NCBI GenBank assembly: GCA_947463335.1
Contig: CANHRF010000012.1
Location: forward strand, 1 to 13,503
Source of the DNA: Actinomycetota bacterium
GTDB lineage: Bacteria > Actinomycetota > Actinomycetes > Nanopelagicales > Nanopelagicaceae
DNA: 13,503 bases
Reading direction: 5' to 3'
Position numbers and translations under genes: made by a program. The notes below the pieces were generated by a model, which saw nothing but the letters and a program-made list of their open reading frames with translations, searched no databases and was not told where the DNA came from. Within the stretch, counting starts at the first letter, position 1, and each line of letters opens with the position of its first letter. Positions 1-7,279 of the stretch are shown here, piece after piece.

Positions 1-1220
1 AACATTGCAAAGACCACTGTTCCGAAGAGTACGTAGTGGAAGTGCGCAACCACGAAGTAAGAAGCAGATACCGCGAAATCTAGTGGAGGTGATGCCAAGA
101 TGATTCCGGTAATTCCACCGAATAAGAAGGTAACCAAGAAGCCCATTACCCAGAGCATCGGCGTTTCAAAGGTTACGTGGCCACGCCACATTGTTCCGAT
201 CCAGTTAAAGAATTTAACGCCGGTCGGAATACCGATTAAGAAAGTCATAAATGAGAAGAAGGGCAGAAGAACCTGGCCGCTGGCAAACATATGGTGCGCC
301 CAAACTGCAACTGAGAGCGCAGAGATCGCGATAGTTGCTGCAATCAAACCTTTGTAACCAAAGATTGGCTTGCGGCTAAAGACCGGCAAGATTTCAGTTG
401 CGATTCCGAAGAACGGTAACGCCAGAATATAAACCTCGGGATGGCCGAAGAACCAGAACAAGTGTTGCCACAACATCGCTCCACCGTTTGCCGGATCGAA
501 GATATGCGAACCGAAGAGTCGATCTGATTCCAGCGCAAGAAGTGCAGCTGCTAGTGGTGGGAAGGCAAGTAGAACAAGGATTGAAGTAAGCAGAACGTTC
601 CAAGAGAAGATAGACATGCGGAACATAGTCATACCTGGCGCACGCATCGTGAAGATTGTCGTAATGAAGTTAACGCCGCCCAAAATTGTTCCGAGACCAG
701 AAACTGTTAATCCAATTACCCAAAGGTCTCCACCAATTCCTGGTGAATATGTGGAGTTAGCCAGCGGTGCATAGGCAGTCCAACCAAATGATGCAGCGCC
801 ACCTGGAGTTAAGAATCCAGTAACAGCGGTGATACTTCCGAAGGTGAATAACCAGAATGACAACATATTTAGGCGAGGGAAGGCCACATCTGCCGCTCCG
901 ATTTGCAGCGGCATAATCACGTTGGCGAAACCGACAAAGAGCGGTGTCGCAAACATCAAGAGCATGATCGTTCCGTGCATTGTGAAGATCTGGTTGTACT
1001 GCTCGTTGCTCAGGAACTGCATTCCTGGACGTGATAACTCAGCGCGCAAGAAGAGCGCTAGCAAACCACCGACTAAGAACCAGATAAAGGTAGAGATCAA
1101 ATACATATAACCGATCGTCTTATGGTCGGTCGATGTCACCCATTTAACGAAATTCTTACCCTTTGATGGAGGCAGCGGCGGCAACGTGGTCACGGTCGGA
1201 CGTTCTGCATAAGTTGTCAT
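1..1220 (-). CDS. ctaD: Cytochrome c oxidase subunit I (aa3 type), 3' end outside window
   Basis: Catalytic subunit of the terminal oxidase: a multi-pass membrane protein that reduces O2 to water at the heme a3/CuB centre and pumps protons. The first 406 codons are visible and the reading frame runs off the left edge without a stop. Visible ligands and channel residues are His82 in MHGTIM (heme a), His260 in GHPEVY with Tyr264 (CuB and the His-Tyr crosslink), His309-His310 (CuB) and the HFH pair at 393/395 (hemes). The D-channel Asp111 lies in GAADVAFPR, Glu262 in HPE, and the K-channel Lys336 in PTGVKFFNW. The spacing follows the canonical enzymes, with an apparent two-residue deletion between the His pair and Lys336. 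The ATG overlaps the ctaC stop by 4 bp (ATGA), so the two are translationally coupled in one operon. Family assignment is certain; the C-terminal part cannot be judged. Confidence 0.97.
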   Translation of the reverse strand, partial: MTTYAERPTVTTLPPLPPSKGKNFVKWVTSTDHKTIGYMYLISTFIWFLVGGLLALFLRAELSRPGMQFLSNEQYNQIFTMHGTIMLLMFATPLFVGFANVIMPLQIGAADVAFPRLNMLSFWLFTFGSITAVTGFLTPGGAASFGWTAYAPLANSTYSPGIGGDLWVIGLTVSGLGTILGGVNFITTIFTMRAPGMTMFRMSIFSWNVLLTSILVLLAFPPLAAALLALESDRLFGSHIFDPANGGAMLWQHLFWFFGHPEVYILALPFFGIATEILPVFSRKPIFGYKGLIAATIAISALSVAVWAHHMFASGQVLLPFFSFMTFLIGIPTGVKFFNWIGTMWRGHVTFETPMLWVMGFLVTFLFGGITGIILASPPLDFAVSASYFVVAHFHYVLFGTVVFAM

Positions 1221-1969
1221 GCTTGGCTCGCCTTCAGAGTTTCTAGATACGCCTTATATTCCGCCAGGGTTACGACTTTTACCGTAAAGAGCATCTGCGC
1301 GTGATTGCGTCCGCAGAGAATGTTGCATCGACCAGGATAAGTTCCAAGTTTATTTGCCGTGAATTCCAAGTAATTTGTCACACCCGGCAAGTTCTGCATT
1401 TGAATCATAAATGCCGGGATCCAGAAGCCGTGAACTACATCGTTTGAAGTTATTGTGTAGCGAACTTTCTCTCCGATAGGAACATAGAGAGTTGGCGGCG
1501 CAGCGGGAGTTCCTGTAGCAACTGCCTTAGGTCCAGCTTCTGGATATGAGAATTGCCAAGACCATTGAAAGCCATCAACCAAGATTTCGTGTTTGTAATT
1601 TGAGGTCTTTTCTACAATTTCAGTCTGCTTAACCGCTGTGAAGTAAAAGAGAACGGCGACGATCACGAATGGAATTAGCGTGTAAGCAATTTCCACTGGA
1701 ATGTTGTATTGCGTCTGCTTTGGGAACTCACTCTGCCCCGCTTTAGCGCGATGAAACATTGCCGGCCATAAAATTAAAACGAGTGTGATGACTCCGACTA
1801 CAGCACCTGCGATCCAAGCGCCTTGCCATAGTGAGAGTGAGATATCGTTAACGCTCGAGAGACCTGCTTCGAATCCCAGTCCAGAAACGCTGCTACATCC
1901 AGTCAATAGAAGAGTCAGGGGCGCTAGAAGCAACGCCTTAAATTTCGGGCGGATTCGCTTAACGGACAT
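1217..1969 (-). CDS. ctaC: Cytochrome c oxidase subunit II, lipoprotein with CuA site
   Basis: Subunit II takes electrons from cytochrome c (in actinobacteria usually the cytochrome bcc partner) through its CuA centre and passes them to subunit I. The 250-residue product begins with a lipoprotein signal whose lipobox LLTGC places the lipidated cysteine at residue 25. Two membrane helices follow (about 50-72 and 95-113), then the external cupredoxin domain. CuA ligands are His180 (VVHGFWIP), Cys215, Cys219, His223 and Met226. The aromatic electron-entry patch is FQWSWQF (134-140). Oddity: the usual Glu between the two cysteines (CxExC) is Ile217 (CNILC). The ATG is supported by a TATCCT hexamer 7 nt upstream, suggesting a leaderless transcript. 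It is first in an operon with ctaD and divergent from the gene at 2029. Confidence 0.97.
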   Translation of the reverse strand: MSVKRIRPKFKALLLAPLTLLLTGCSSVSGLGFEAGLSSVNDISLSLWQGAWIAGAVVGVITLVLILWPAMFHRAKAGQSEFPKQTQYNIPVEIAYTLIPFVIVAVLFYFTAVKQTEIVEKTSNYKHEILVDGFQWSWQFSYPEAGPKAVATGTPAAPPTLYVPIGEKVRYTITSNDVVHGFWIPAFMIQMQNLPGVTNYLEFTANKLGTYPGRCNILCGRNHAQMLFTVKVVTLAEYKAYLETLKASQA

Positions 1970-1976
1970 GTCCCCA

Positions 1977-1982
1977 AGGATA
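1977..1982 (-). promoter_or_regulatory. Predicted leaderless -10 element of ctaC
   Basis: TATCCT on the minus strand matches TANNNT and ends 7 nt before the ctaC ATG, placing the transcription start at or next to the A of the start codon. No clear -35 hexamer is seen. It faces the divergent promoter at 2016-2021. Confidence 0.6.
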
Positions 1983-2015
1983 GTGCTGCATTTCCCTCAT
2001 CGCCTCCTTGGCTAG

Positions 2016-2021
2016 TAGCGT
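2016..2021 (+). promoter_or_regulatory. Predicted leaderless -10 element of the cysteine-desulfurase-like gene
   Basis: TAGCGT lies 7 nt before the GTG at 2029. It supports GTG as the start, because neither GTG 2029 nor TTG 2008 has a properly spaced Shine-Dalgarno site. Confidence 0.45.
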
Positions 2022-2028
2022 TGGCAGG

Positions 2029-3096
2029 GTGGATTCAGTCACAGGAAATTTCCAAGGTGAGAGCCCGCTAAATCCGCTGGCTCAGCAGGCGCTCTTGGCT
2101 GCCTTTGAATCTGGGTGGGCGGATCCGAAGAAAATTGGCGAGTACCCCAGCCGCACCGCCAATTTAAAAAATAGCGCGATTGAGTCGATAGCTTCTCGCT
2201 TGGGATTATCTCCAGATCAAATCGAGATATCCGGCGAAGTAGGGCTCGGGTACTTTCTCGCAATCGCTGGTTTTCTAGATCCAACCAAGAACCTTTACTT
2301 CGGAGCGGGCGACCGCAGTGGCGTTATCGCCACCGTTAGATCTCATCAGGGCAAAGTTTCAGAGATTCCGTTAAGTGGAAATGGCAAGTTAGATTTCCAA
2401 GGCACAGCAATCGCACAGAATTCAATACTCTCTTTCCAGTTAGCTAATGGTGAGACCGGTGCGATTAATTCGCTACCGACAGATCTTCCGCCTGAGACCC
2501 TTATCGCGGTCGATGCCACGGCCAGTGGTGCCCGGGTACCGCTGCCGACTAAATGGGATAGCGCTCTTTTCGATTCACGCAGTTGGGCCGGCCCAAGTGG
2601 GTTAGCGATAGTTGCAATTCGCAACGCGGCGCAATGGAAGAATCCGCTCCCCCACATCTCAAGTACGCGAAGAACTTATGGGACTTACTCCCTGCCGTTA
2701 CTGCTGGCTAGCGCAGTTGCATTGGAAAATTTCAAACCTGATGATCAGGCGATCGCCGGCTTCAATCAGAAAATTCGTAGCGCGATTAAATCGGCAATTC
2801 CTAACGCAATAATCGCAGGTGATTTAACACAATCCTTGCCTCACCTAATTTCGGTGATCTTCCCAAATACAAACGGTGAGGAAGTTTTGCGCGCATTATC
2901 CGCAAAGGGTTTTGCGGTGGATTCTGGTTCTGCTTGCACTGCTGTGAATCTGCAACCGAGCCACGTTTTAGCTGCGATGGGCCTACCAACAGATGGAAAT
3001 ATCAGAATAACTATCCACCCAGATAGTAAAGATGAAGATGTAAATGCGTTGATTAACGCGTTGCTAGATGCGGTTCAATCTCAGCAGCAGCGCTAG
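2029..3096 (+). CDS. Cysteine-desulfurase-like protein (class V aminotransferase fold) lacking the PLP lysine
   Basis: By fold a NifS/IscS/Csd relative of 355 residues. True members use PLP to take sulfur from cysteine for Fe-S and thio-cofactor synthesis. Retained features are the active-site loop DSGSACT with Cys303, Asn140 in LANGETG, Asp162 in IAVDA (which would hold the PLP pyridine nitrogen), and a C-terminal IRITIHPDS segment. Missing features: the SAHKxxGP motif reads DSRSWAGP, so Arg184-Ser185 stand where His-Lys is expected and there is no Schiff-base lysine. The EH pair that stacks on PLP reads Asp95-Arg96. The SGxTEAN phosphate loop reads SGEVGLG (68-74). GTG 2029 is preferred because the family N-terminus begins about there; TTG 2008 would add 7 residues. 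Its 3' end overlaps adoK by 44 bp tail to tail. It sits with an Fe-S carrier and an Fe-S enzyme. Fold assignment is firm; desulfurase activity is doubtful. Confidence 0.85.
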   Translation: MDSVTGNFQGESPLNPLAQQALLAAFESGWADPKKIGEYPSRTANLKNSAIESIASRLGLSPDQIEISGEVGLGYFLAIAGFLDPTKNLYFGAGDRSGVIATVRSHQGKVSEIPLSGNGKLDFQGTAIAQNSILSFQLANGETGAINSLPTDLPPETLIAVDATASGARVPLPTKWDSALFDSRSWAGPSGLAIVAIRNAAQWKNPLPHISSTRRTYGTYSLPLLLASAVALENFKPDDQAIAGFNQKIRSAIKSAIPNAIIAGDLTQSLPHLISVIFPNTNGEEVLRALSAKGFAVDSGSACTAVNLQPSHVLAAMGLPTDGNIRITIHPDSKDEDVNALINALLDAVQSQQQR

Positions 3097-4033
3097 CGCC
3101 GTAAGCCTCGCTAAAGCGTGAGATAAATTCCTCAGCGGTGAAGCGATATTCCTGAGTTCCTGTCGTTTCAATAACATATGTAGCGATCATTGAACCCAAT
3201 TGCGCACAGCGTTCGAGGCCCAAGCCCCAGGCCAGACCAGCGATAAAACCTGATCTAAATGAATCGCCAACGCCAGTTGGATCTACTCTGCCCCTTTCTT
3301 TTGGACAAATCACTTTAATTGTCTCGCCGTTAAGCGATTCAACTCGAGCGCCTTCAGAACCTAGCGTGACGATACGGTGCTTTACCTGTTCCAAGATCTC
3401 GCGATCACTCCAACCAGTTTTTTGAATCGCTAGAGCAAGTTCATATTCATTGAGGAATAAGTAAGTTGCACCAGAAATCAACTGCTTAATCTCATCGCCA
3501 CTCATACGTGCCATCTGCTGTGAAGGATCTGCGGCGATAGCGACCCCGGTTTGGCGGGCGACTTCGGTATGGCGCAACATCGCTTCAGGATCATCTGGAG
3601 AGATAACAAGTAAATCTAACTTGCCGGTCTTATCCATAATCGGTGCTAACTCAATATTGCGCGCCTCCGACATTGCTCCTGGAAAAAATGATGCGATCTG
3701 ATTGAGTTCGGTATCTGTTGTGACCATGAAATGTGCGGTGTGAAGAGTCTTTGAAATCAAGACATGGGAGGTATCAACTCCGTGGCGTACCAACCAAGCA
3801 TCGTAATCAGGCCAATCGATTCCGACCGCAGCGATAAGTATGGGATTTAAGCCAAGGACGCCCATTCCGTAAGAAATATTTGCAGCGCATCCGCCACGAC
3901 GAACTTCGAGGCCGTCAACTAAGAAGGAGAGCGAAACTTTTTCTAGAGAACCGGCAACTAAAGAATCGGTAAATTTCCCCGAGAAGGTCATTAAATGATC
4001 AAGACCGACAGACCCGGCAACGCCAATTTTCAT
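3053..4033 (-). CDS. adoK: Adenosine kinase, PfkB/ribokinase family
   Basis: Phosphorylates adenosine to AMP with ATP in the cytoplasm (purine salvage). The 326-residue protein matches, as I recall it, the M. tuberculosis AdoK (Rv2202c) nearly end to end: the N-terminal strand and DHLM, KVSLSFLVD (32-40), the RGG substrate-side signature at 46-48, ASFFPGAMSEARNI (114-127), DPSQQ (169-173) and the C-terminal PfkB signature DPTGVGDSFRSGF (251-263) with Asp257 as catalytic base. This bacterial type resembles ribokinase more than eukaryotic adenosine kinase, so activity on other nucleosides or sugars cannot be excluded. Its -10 TAATCT ends 6 nt before the ATG, suggesting its own leaderless transcript 28 bp after the Fe-S carrier gene. 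The last 44 bp overlap the convergent gene ending at 3096. Confidence 0.9.
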   Translation of the reverse strand: MKIGVAGSVGLDHLMTFSGKFTDSLVAGSLEKVSLSFLVDGLEVRRGGCAANISYGMGVLGLNPILIAAVGIDWPDYDAWLVRHGVDTSHVLISKTLHTAHFMVTTDTELNQIASFFPGAMSEARNIELAPIMDKTGKLDLLVISPDDPEAMLRHTEVARQTGVAIAADPSQQMARMSGDEIKQLISGATYLFLNEYELALAIQKTGWSDREILEQVKHRIVTLGSEGARVESLNGETIKVICPKERGRVDPTGVGDSFRSGFIAGLAWGLGLERCAQLGSMIATYVIETTGTQEYRFTAEEFISRFSEAYGASAAAEIEPHLATR

Positions 4034-4039
4034 TACGTT

Positions 4040-4045
4040 AGATTA
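4040..4045 (-). promoter_or_regulatory. Predicted leaderless -10 element of adoK
   Basis: TAATCT on the minus strand ends 6 nt before the adoK ATG, in the 28-bp gap after the upstream gene. No Shine-Dalgarno site is present. adoK may therefore be transcribed on its own as well as by read-through. Confidence 0.5.
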
Positions 4046-4061
4046 AGAGTAAGCGTCAGAT

Positions 4062-4412
4062 TTAATTAAATGAATCGCCGCAAGCACAAGAACCTTGTGC
4101 GTTTGGATTATCGATCGTAAATCCTTGCTTCTCAATTGTGTCAACGAAATCAATAGTTGCACCCATTAGGTACGGATCGCTCATCTTGTCGACAACAACT
4201 TTTACTGAACCGAATTCGCGGGCGATATCGCCATCTTGATTGCGCTCGTCAAAGTAAAGCTGGTAACGAAGACCAGAGCATCCACCTGGTTGCACTGCCA
4301 CGCGAAGGTAAAGGTCGTCACGACCTTCTTGAGCGAGTAGGGCGGCCACCTTTGCGGCGGCAACATCGGTTAGAGCGATCGATGTTGATGTAGTCGTTGT
4401 CTCAGTTGTCAT
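4062..4412 (-). CDS. erpA: A-type iron-sulfur cluster carrier (HesB/IscA/ErpA family)
   Basis: A small cytoplasmic protein (116 residues, normal for the family) that carries and inserts Fe-S clusters into apo-enzymes. The three invariant cysteines are present: Cys45 in PGGCSGLRY and Cys109/Cys111 in GSCACGDSF at the C-terminus. The first ~12 residues are a Thr/Ser-rich tail without family features. The gene is divergent from nadA, which encodes a 4Fe-4S enzyme and so is a plausible client, and is followed by adoK after 28 bp. The start is supported by TAGGCT ending 6 nt before the ATG. Sequence alone cannot separate ErpA from IscA/SufA function; erpA is the usual name for the actinobacterial orthologue. 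Confidence 0.9.
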   Translation of the reverse strand: MTTETTTTSTSIALTDVAAAKVAALLAQEGRDDLYLRVAVQPGGCSGLRYQLYFDERNQDGDIAREFGSVKVVVDKMSDPYLMGATIDFVDTIEKQGFTIDNPNAQGSCACGDSFN

Positions 4413-4418
4413 AGCCGT

Positions 4419-4424
4419 AGCCTA
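4419..4424 (-). promoter_or_regulatory. Predicted leaderless -10 element of erpA
   Basis: TAGGCT on the minus strand ends 6 nt before the erpA ATG. It shares the 67-bp divergent region with the nadA promoter. A GTCG-ATG-CGAC dyad lies at 4438-4448, upstream of this hexamer. Confidence 0.6.
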
Positions 4425-4467
4425 CCTGTCCCCCTGCGTCGATGCGACAGCAACGCCACTTATGCGC

Positions 4468-4473
4468 GAGAAT
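4468..4473 (+). promoter_or_regulatory. Possible leaderless -10 element of nadA (weak match)
   Basis: GAGAAT ends 6 nt before ATG 4480. It keeps the A at position 2 and T at position 6 but lacks the first T, so it is the weakest of the set. It favours ATG 4480 over ATG 4462. Confidence 0.35.
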
Positions 4474-4479
4474 GTGGGC

Positions 4480-5637
4480 ATGTCCACAACCCAGAGCGGC
4501 GCTCTCACCAGTTTATTGCTGCTCGGCCGTGGCCAAGACTTGCAGTCCGAACGCGGCGTCTCTTGCACTGGCGAATTACCGCTGGCTAGCGATCCAGATT
4601 TAATTTCAAGAGCGAAGATTGCACGCGCTGCCCTTGGCGAGCGAGCCTTAGTCCTCGGCCATCACTATCAACGCGATGAAGTAATCGCCTTTGCAGATAT
4701 CACCGGCGACTCATTTAAATTAGCGCAAGCCGCGGCCGCGCAATCATCAGCGGAGTACATAATCTTCTGCGGCGTTCACTTTATGGCAGAGAGCGCCGAT
4801 ATTTTAACTTCCGAGAATCAGAAAGTGATCCTGCCTGATTTAGCAGCAGGATGTTCTATGGCAGATATGGCCACAGCTAACCAAGTTCAAGAGTGCTGGA
4901 AGCAACTAAGCGACATTGGAATTGCTGAAAAAACCATCCCTGTTACTTATATGAATTCATCAGCCGCGATTAAGAGTTTCACCGGAGAGCACGGTGGAAC
5001 AATCTGCACTTCATCAAATGCTCAGAAAACAATGGAATGGGCGCTGACTAAAGGCGAGAAGATTCTCTTTCTGCCGGACCAACATTTAGGACGCAATACT
5101 GCTGTTCTCTCTTTAGGTTTATCGCTATCCGATTGTGTTCTCTGGAATCCCTGGAAGCCAATGGGTGGACTCACTGCAGAAGAACTTCGCGCTGCAAAGG
5201 TAATTCTCTGGCGTGGACATTGCTCTGTGCACGGTCGCTTTACCGTGGATGCGGTCAACGAAGTTCGCCACCGTTTGCCGGGAGTCAAAGTCTTAGTTCA
5301 TCCGGAGTGCCAACACGAAGTTGTATCAATTGCAGATGTAGTCGGAAGCACCGAAGCGATTATTCGCACCGTCGAAGAGTCCCCTGCCGGGAGTAAATGG
5401 GCGATCGGTACAGAGCTAAATTTGGTTTCTAGATTGGCGAAGGCCCACCCTGATAAAGAGATTGTCTTTCTTGATAAGACCGTCTGTTACTGCTCAACTA
5501 TGAACCGTATTGACCTGCCCCACCTTGTTTGGGCAATGGAATCTTTAGTCGCTGGCCACGTGGTCAATCAAATCAAGGTTGATCCAAATATCAGCAAATT
5601 CTCAAAGTTGGCTCTGGAGCAGATGCTCGCTCTATAG
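4480..5637 (+). CDS. nadA: Quinolinate synthase, 4Fe-4S enzyme
   Basis: Condenses iminoaspartate with dihydroxyacetone phosphate to quinolinate in de novo NAD synthesis, using a 4Fe-4S cluster. Length is 385 residues from ATG 4480, of the long type. Likely cluster ligands are Cys125 (AGCSMAD), Cys277 (HPECQHE) and Cys336 (VCYCSTMN). The substrate-side motif LGHHYQRDE lies near residues 59-67, with TGDS, CGVHFMAESA and TYMNSSA following. ATG 4480 (MSTTQSG) matches the actinobacterial N-terminus, where LLLLGR and SERGV follow closely; ATG 4462 would add six residues without family support. No nadB or nadC is visible here, so the iminoaspartate source must lie elsewhere. It is divergent from erpA, and its stop codon overlaps the promoter hexamer of the next gene. 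Confidence 0.95.
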   Translation: MSTTQSGALTSLLLLGRGQDLQSERGVSCTGELPLASDPDLISRAKIARAALGERALVLGHHYQRDEVIAFADITGDSFKLAQAAAAQSSAEYIIFCGVHFMAESADILTSENQKVILPDLAAGCSMADMATANQVQECWKQLSDIGIAEKTIPVTYMNSSAAIKSFTGEHGGTICTSSNAQKTMEWALTKGEKILFLPDQHLGRNTAVLSLGLSLSDCVLWNPWKPMGGLTAEELRAAKVILWRGHCSVHGRFTVDAVNEVRHRLPGVKVLVHPECQHEVVSIADVVGSTEAIIRTVEESPAGSKWAIGTELNLVSRLAKAHPDKEIVFLDKTVCYCSTMNRIDLPHLVWAMESLVAGHVVNQIKVDPNISKFSKLALEQMLAL

Positions 5638-5638
5638 T
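5633..5638 (+). promoter_or_regulatory. Predicted leaderless -10 element of the DUF3043 gene
   Basis: TATAGT overlaps the nadA stop codon and ends 7 nt before ATG 5646. A possible -35 TTGGCT lies at 5608-5613 with a long 19-nt spacer. The gene may therefore be expressed independently of nadA despite the 8-bp gap. Confidence 0.6.
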
Positions 5639-5645
5639 TTGCGCT

Positions 5646-6185
5646 ATGACTACTCCTGCTGATGGATCTCAGAAAAAAGGCCGCCCAACTCCAAAACGTA
5701 AAGATGCCCAAGCATCAACGAAGGTTTCTTCACTAGCGCCGGCTTCAAGTAAGGCTGAAAAGAAGCGCGCTAAAGATGCCGCTCGAGTAGCTCGAATGAA
5801 CCATCGCGCAGCTTATTTGCGTGGTGATGAATCAGCGCTTCCATTACGTGATCGCGGTCCAGAGAAGAAGTTTGTTAGAAACTACATCGATTCACGTCGT
5901 TCAATCGGCGAGTATTTCCTACCGATTATTGGCTTTGTTCTAATTCTCTCTCTGATTCCAGTAAGCGTCTTTGCCGTTGCAGGCATCGCCATCATGTATA
6001 GCGTTCTTCTTGTTTCTGTTTTCGACGGGATTTTTCTTTCGCGAAAGATCAAAGCGGAAGTTACACAACGTTTTCCGGATAAGAGCACTAAGGGTCTAGG
6101 ACTTTATGGATGGCTTAGATCTACCCAGATGCGCCGGATGCGCGCGCCAAAGCCACAGATAAAGCCAGGAGAAAAGTTTAACTAA
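5646..6185 (+). CDS. DUF3043 family membrane protein of unknown function
   Basis: The 179-residue protein carries the features of the actinobacterial DUF3043 family. A basic, low-complexity N-terminus contains KKGRPTPKRKDA (10-21), followed by a Lys/Ala-rich stretch (36-50) and the conserved core RDRGPEKKFVRNYIDSR (68-84). Two closely spaced membrane helices follow (about 91-107 and 109-131), then a basic cytoplasmic tail. No catalytic motif is visible. The abundance of Lys/Arg outside the membrane suggests both ends are cytoplasmic, possibly contacting nucleic acid or phospholipid (inference). It lies 8 bp after nadA with its own predicted leaderless promoter, and its stop overlaps the stop of the convergent aldo/keto reductase gene by 4 bp. 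Function is unknown. Confidence 0.85.
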   Translation: MTTPADGSQKKGRPTPKRKDAQASTKVSSLAPASSKAEKKRAKDAARVARMNHRAAYLRGDESALPLRDRGPEKKFVRNYIDSRRSIGEYFLPIIGFVLILSLIPVSVFAVAGIAIMYSVLLVSVFDGIFLSRKIKAEVTQRFPDKSTKGLGLYGWLRSTQMRRMRAPKPQIKPGEKFN

Positions 6186-7183
6186 GCGCGCGGATTTGGG
6201 CTCTTGGTTGCACTTGGATCAGTGTTTGGTAAAGATCCCAGCGCTTTATCAATAGCCTTCATTTGATCCGCAGATAGTTTTACTCCGGAAGCCTTTACAT
6301 TCTCCTTCACCTGCGCAGGTTTCGTTGCTCCCATAATTGCGCTCGATACATTTGGATTCTGTAAAACCCATGCGATCGCTAACTGACCAATTGTCAGATC
6401 TGCTTCCTTCGCAATCGGTGCAAGTTTTTGCACCGCGGTGAGTACTTCTTCACGCAACCAATTTGAGATCATTCCAGCGCCAGACTTTTTATCTGTCGCG
6501 CGCGAACCAGTAGGCGGTTTCTTACCTGGCAGATACTTTCCAGTCAGAACACCTTGGGCCATTGGCGACCAGACAATCTGACCGATTCCTTCTTTCTTAC
6601 TCAAAGGAACAACTTCACTTTCAATCACGCGCCAGAGCGCGGAATATTGCGGCTGGCTGGAAACAAAACGGTTATAGCCCTTAGCATCTTGAATCTGAAG
6701 CGCCTGAGAAATCTGCTGAGCGTTCCATTCTGAGAAGCCGATGTAGTGAACTTTTCCTGATCGAATCAGATCATCGAATGCGCTAAGCGACTCTTCGAGT
6801 GGAGTCTCGTAATCAAAGCGATGCATTTGATAGAGATCTATATGGTCGGTATTTAAGCGCTTAAGCGATGCGTTACAAGATTCAATGATGTGCTTACGTG
6901 ACAAACCACGATCATTCTTGCCCGGGCCGGTCGGCCAATAAACTTTGGTGAAGAGCTCATACGACTCTCTTCTAATTCCTTTAAGCGCCTTACCAAGAAC
7001 GGCTTCGGCCTTTGTGCCCGCATAAACATCTGCAGTGTCAAAGGTGGTTATTCCCAGGTCGTAAGCGGTACGGACACATTTAATCGCCGCCTCAGATTCA
7101 ACTTGTGAACCGTGGGTTATCCAATTGCCATAGGCAATTTCCGAGACATACATTCCTGATGAGCCGAGGCGTCTATATTCCAT
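6182..7183 (-). CDS. Aldo/keto reductase, Kv-beta-like (AKR6-type)
   Basis: An NADPH-dependent oxidoreductase of the TIM-barrel aldo/keto reductase superfamily, 333 residues. The catalytic tetrad is visible: Asp49 and Tyr54 in FDTADVYAGTKAE, Lys80 in LFTKVYWP and His121 in YQMHRFD. Other family features are GLSRKHIIES, SQPQYSALWRVIE and IVWSPMAQGVLTGKYLPG, the last two typical of the Kv-beta/YghZ-like group. The physiological substrate is unknown; aldehydes and methylglyoxal are common in related enzymes. The start MEYRRLGSSGM at 7183 matches the family N-terminus and has TATGGT 7 nt upstream. A longer frame reaching 7360 would run through the riboswitch on the other strand and adds residues with no family match. 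The stop overlaps the DUF3043 stop. Confidence 0.92.
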   Translation of the reverse strand: MEYRRLGSSGMYVSEIAYGNWITHGSQVESEAAIKCVRTAYDLGITTFDTADVYAGTKAEAVLGKALKGIRRESYELFTKVYWPTGPGKNDRGLSRKHIIESCNASLKRLNTDHIDLYQMHRFDYETPLEESLSAFDDLIRSGKVHYIGFSEWNAQQISQALQIQDAKGYNRFVSSQPQYSALWRVIESEVVPLSKKEGIGQIVWSPMAQGVLTGKYLPGKKPPTGSRATDKKSGAGMISNWLREEVLTAVQKLAPIAKEADLTIGQLAIAWVLQNPNVSSAIMGATKPAQVKENVKASGVKLSADQMKAIDKALGSLPNTDPSATKSPNPRA

Positions 7184-7190
7184 AGCGCTG

Positions 7191-7196
7191 ACCATA
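7191..7196 (-). promoter_or_regulatory. Predicted leaderless -10 element of the aldo/keto reductase
   Basis: TATGGT on the minus strand ends 7 nt before ATG 7183. A TTGACA also occurs upstream on that strand but is only 7 nt from this hexamer, too close to be its -35. Confidence 0.55.
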
Positions 7197-7279
7197 CTCG
7201 CGCTGTCAAGGGTTGCGTGTTCTGTTGCGTTTGGCCGAGCCATATGGTTTGGTTCGCTGGTAGGAAAAGTAATACCGCA

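Noticed and set aside
1959..2000. Thirteen-codon frame ([13 protein letters not shown]) on the minus strand overlapping the ctaC start, preceded by AAGGAGG
   Set aside because: The AGGAGG is only 2 nt from the first ATG, and the predicted ctaC -10 hexamer lies inside the frame, so a leaderless ctaC transcript would not contain it. The good-looking Shine-Dalgarno sequence is probably chance.
1785..2015. 76-residue plus-strand frame across the ctaC 5' end
   Set aside because: It is antisense to the ctaC signal peptide and first membrane helix and has no family features; it reads as a shadow frame.
2008..2028. TTG 2008 as the start of the cysteine-desulfurase-like gene
   Set aside because: No ribosome site or leaderless hexamer precedes it, and the added seven residues lie before the family N-terminus. 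It cannot be fully excluded.
3053..3096. Intrinsic terminator between the convergent genes
   Set aside because: The region codes on both strands, and no GC-rich hairpin followed by a T run was found in either direction.
4462..4479. ATG 4462 as the nadA start
   Set aside because: It adds six residues (MRENVG) with no family match and has neither a Shine-Dalgarno site nor a -10 at the leaderless distance.
7270..7275. TAATAC (with TTGGTT at 7249-7254) as the promoter of the riboswitch transcript
   Set aside because: The spacer is only 15 nt and the -10 lacks the final T. A promoter must lie near here, but this sequence does not identify it.
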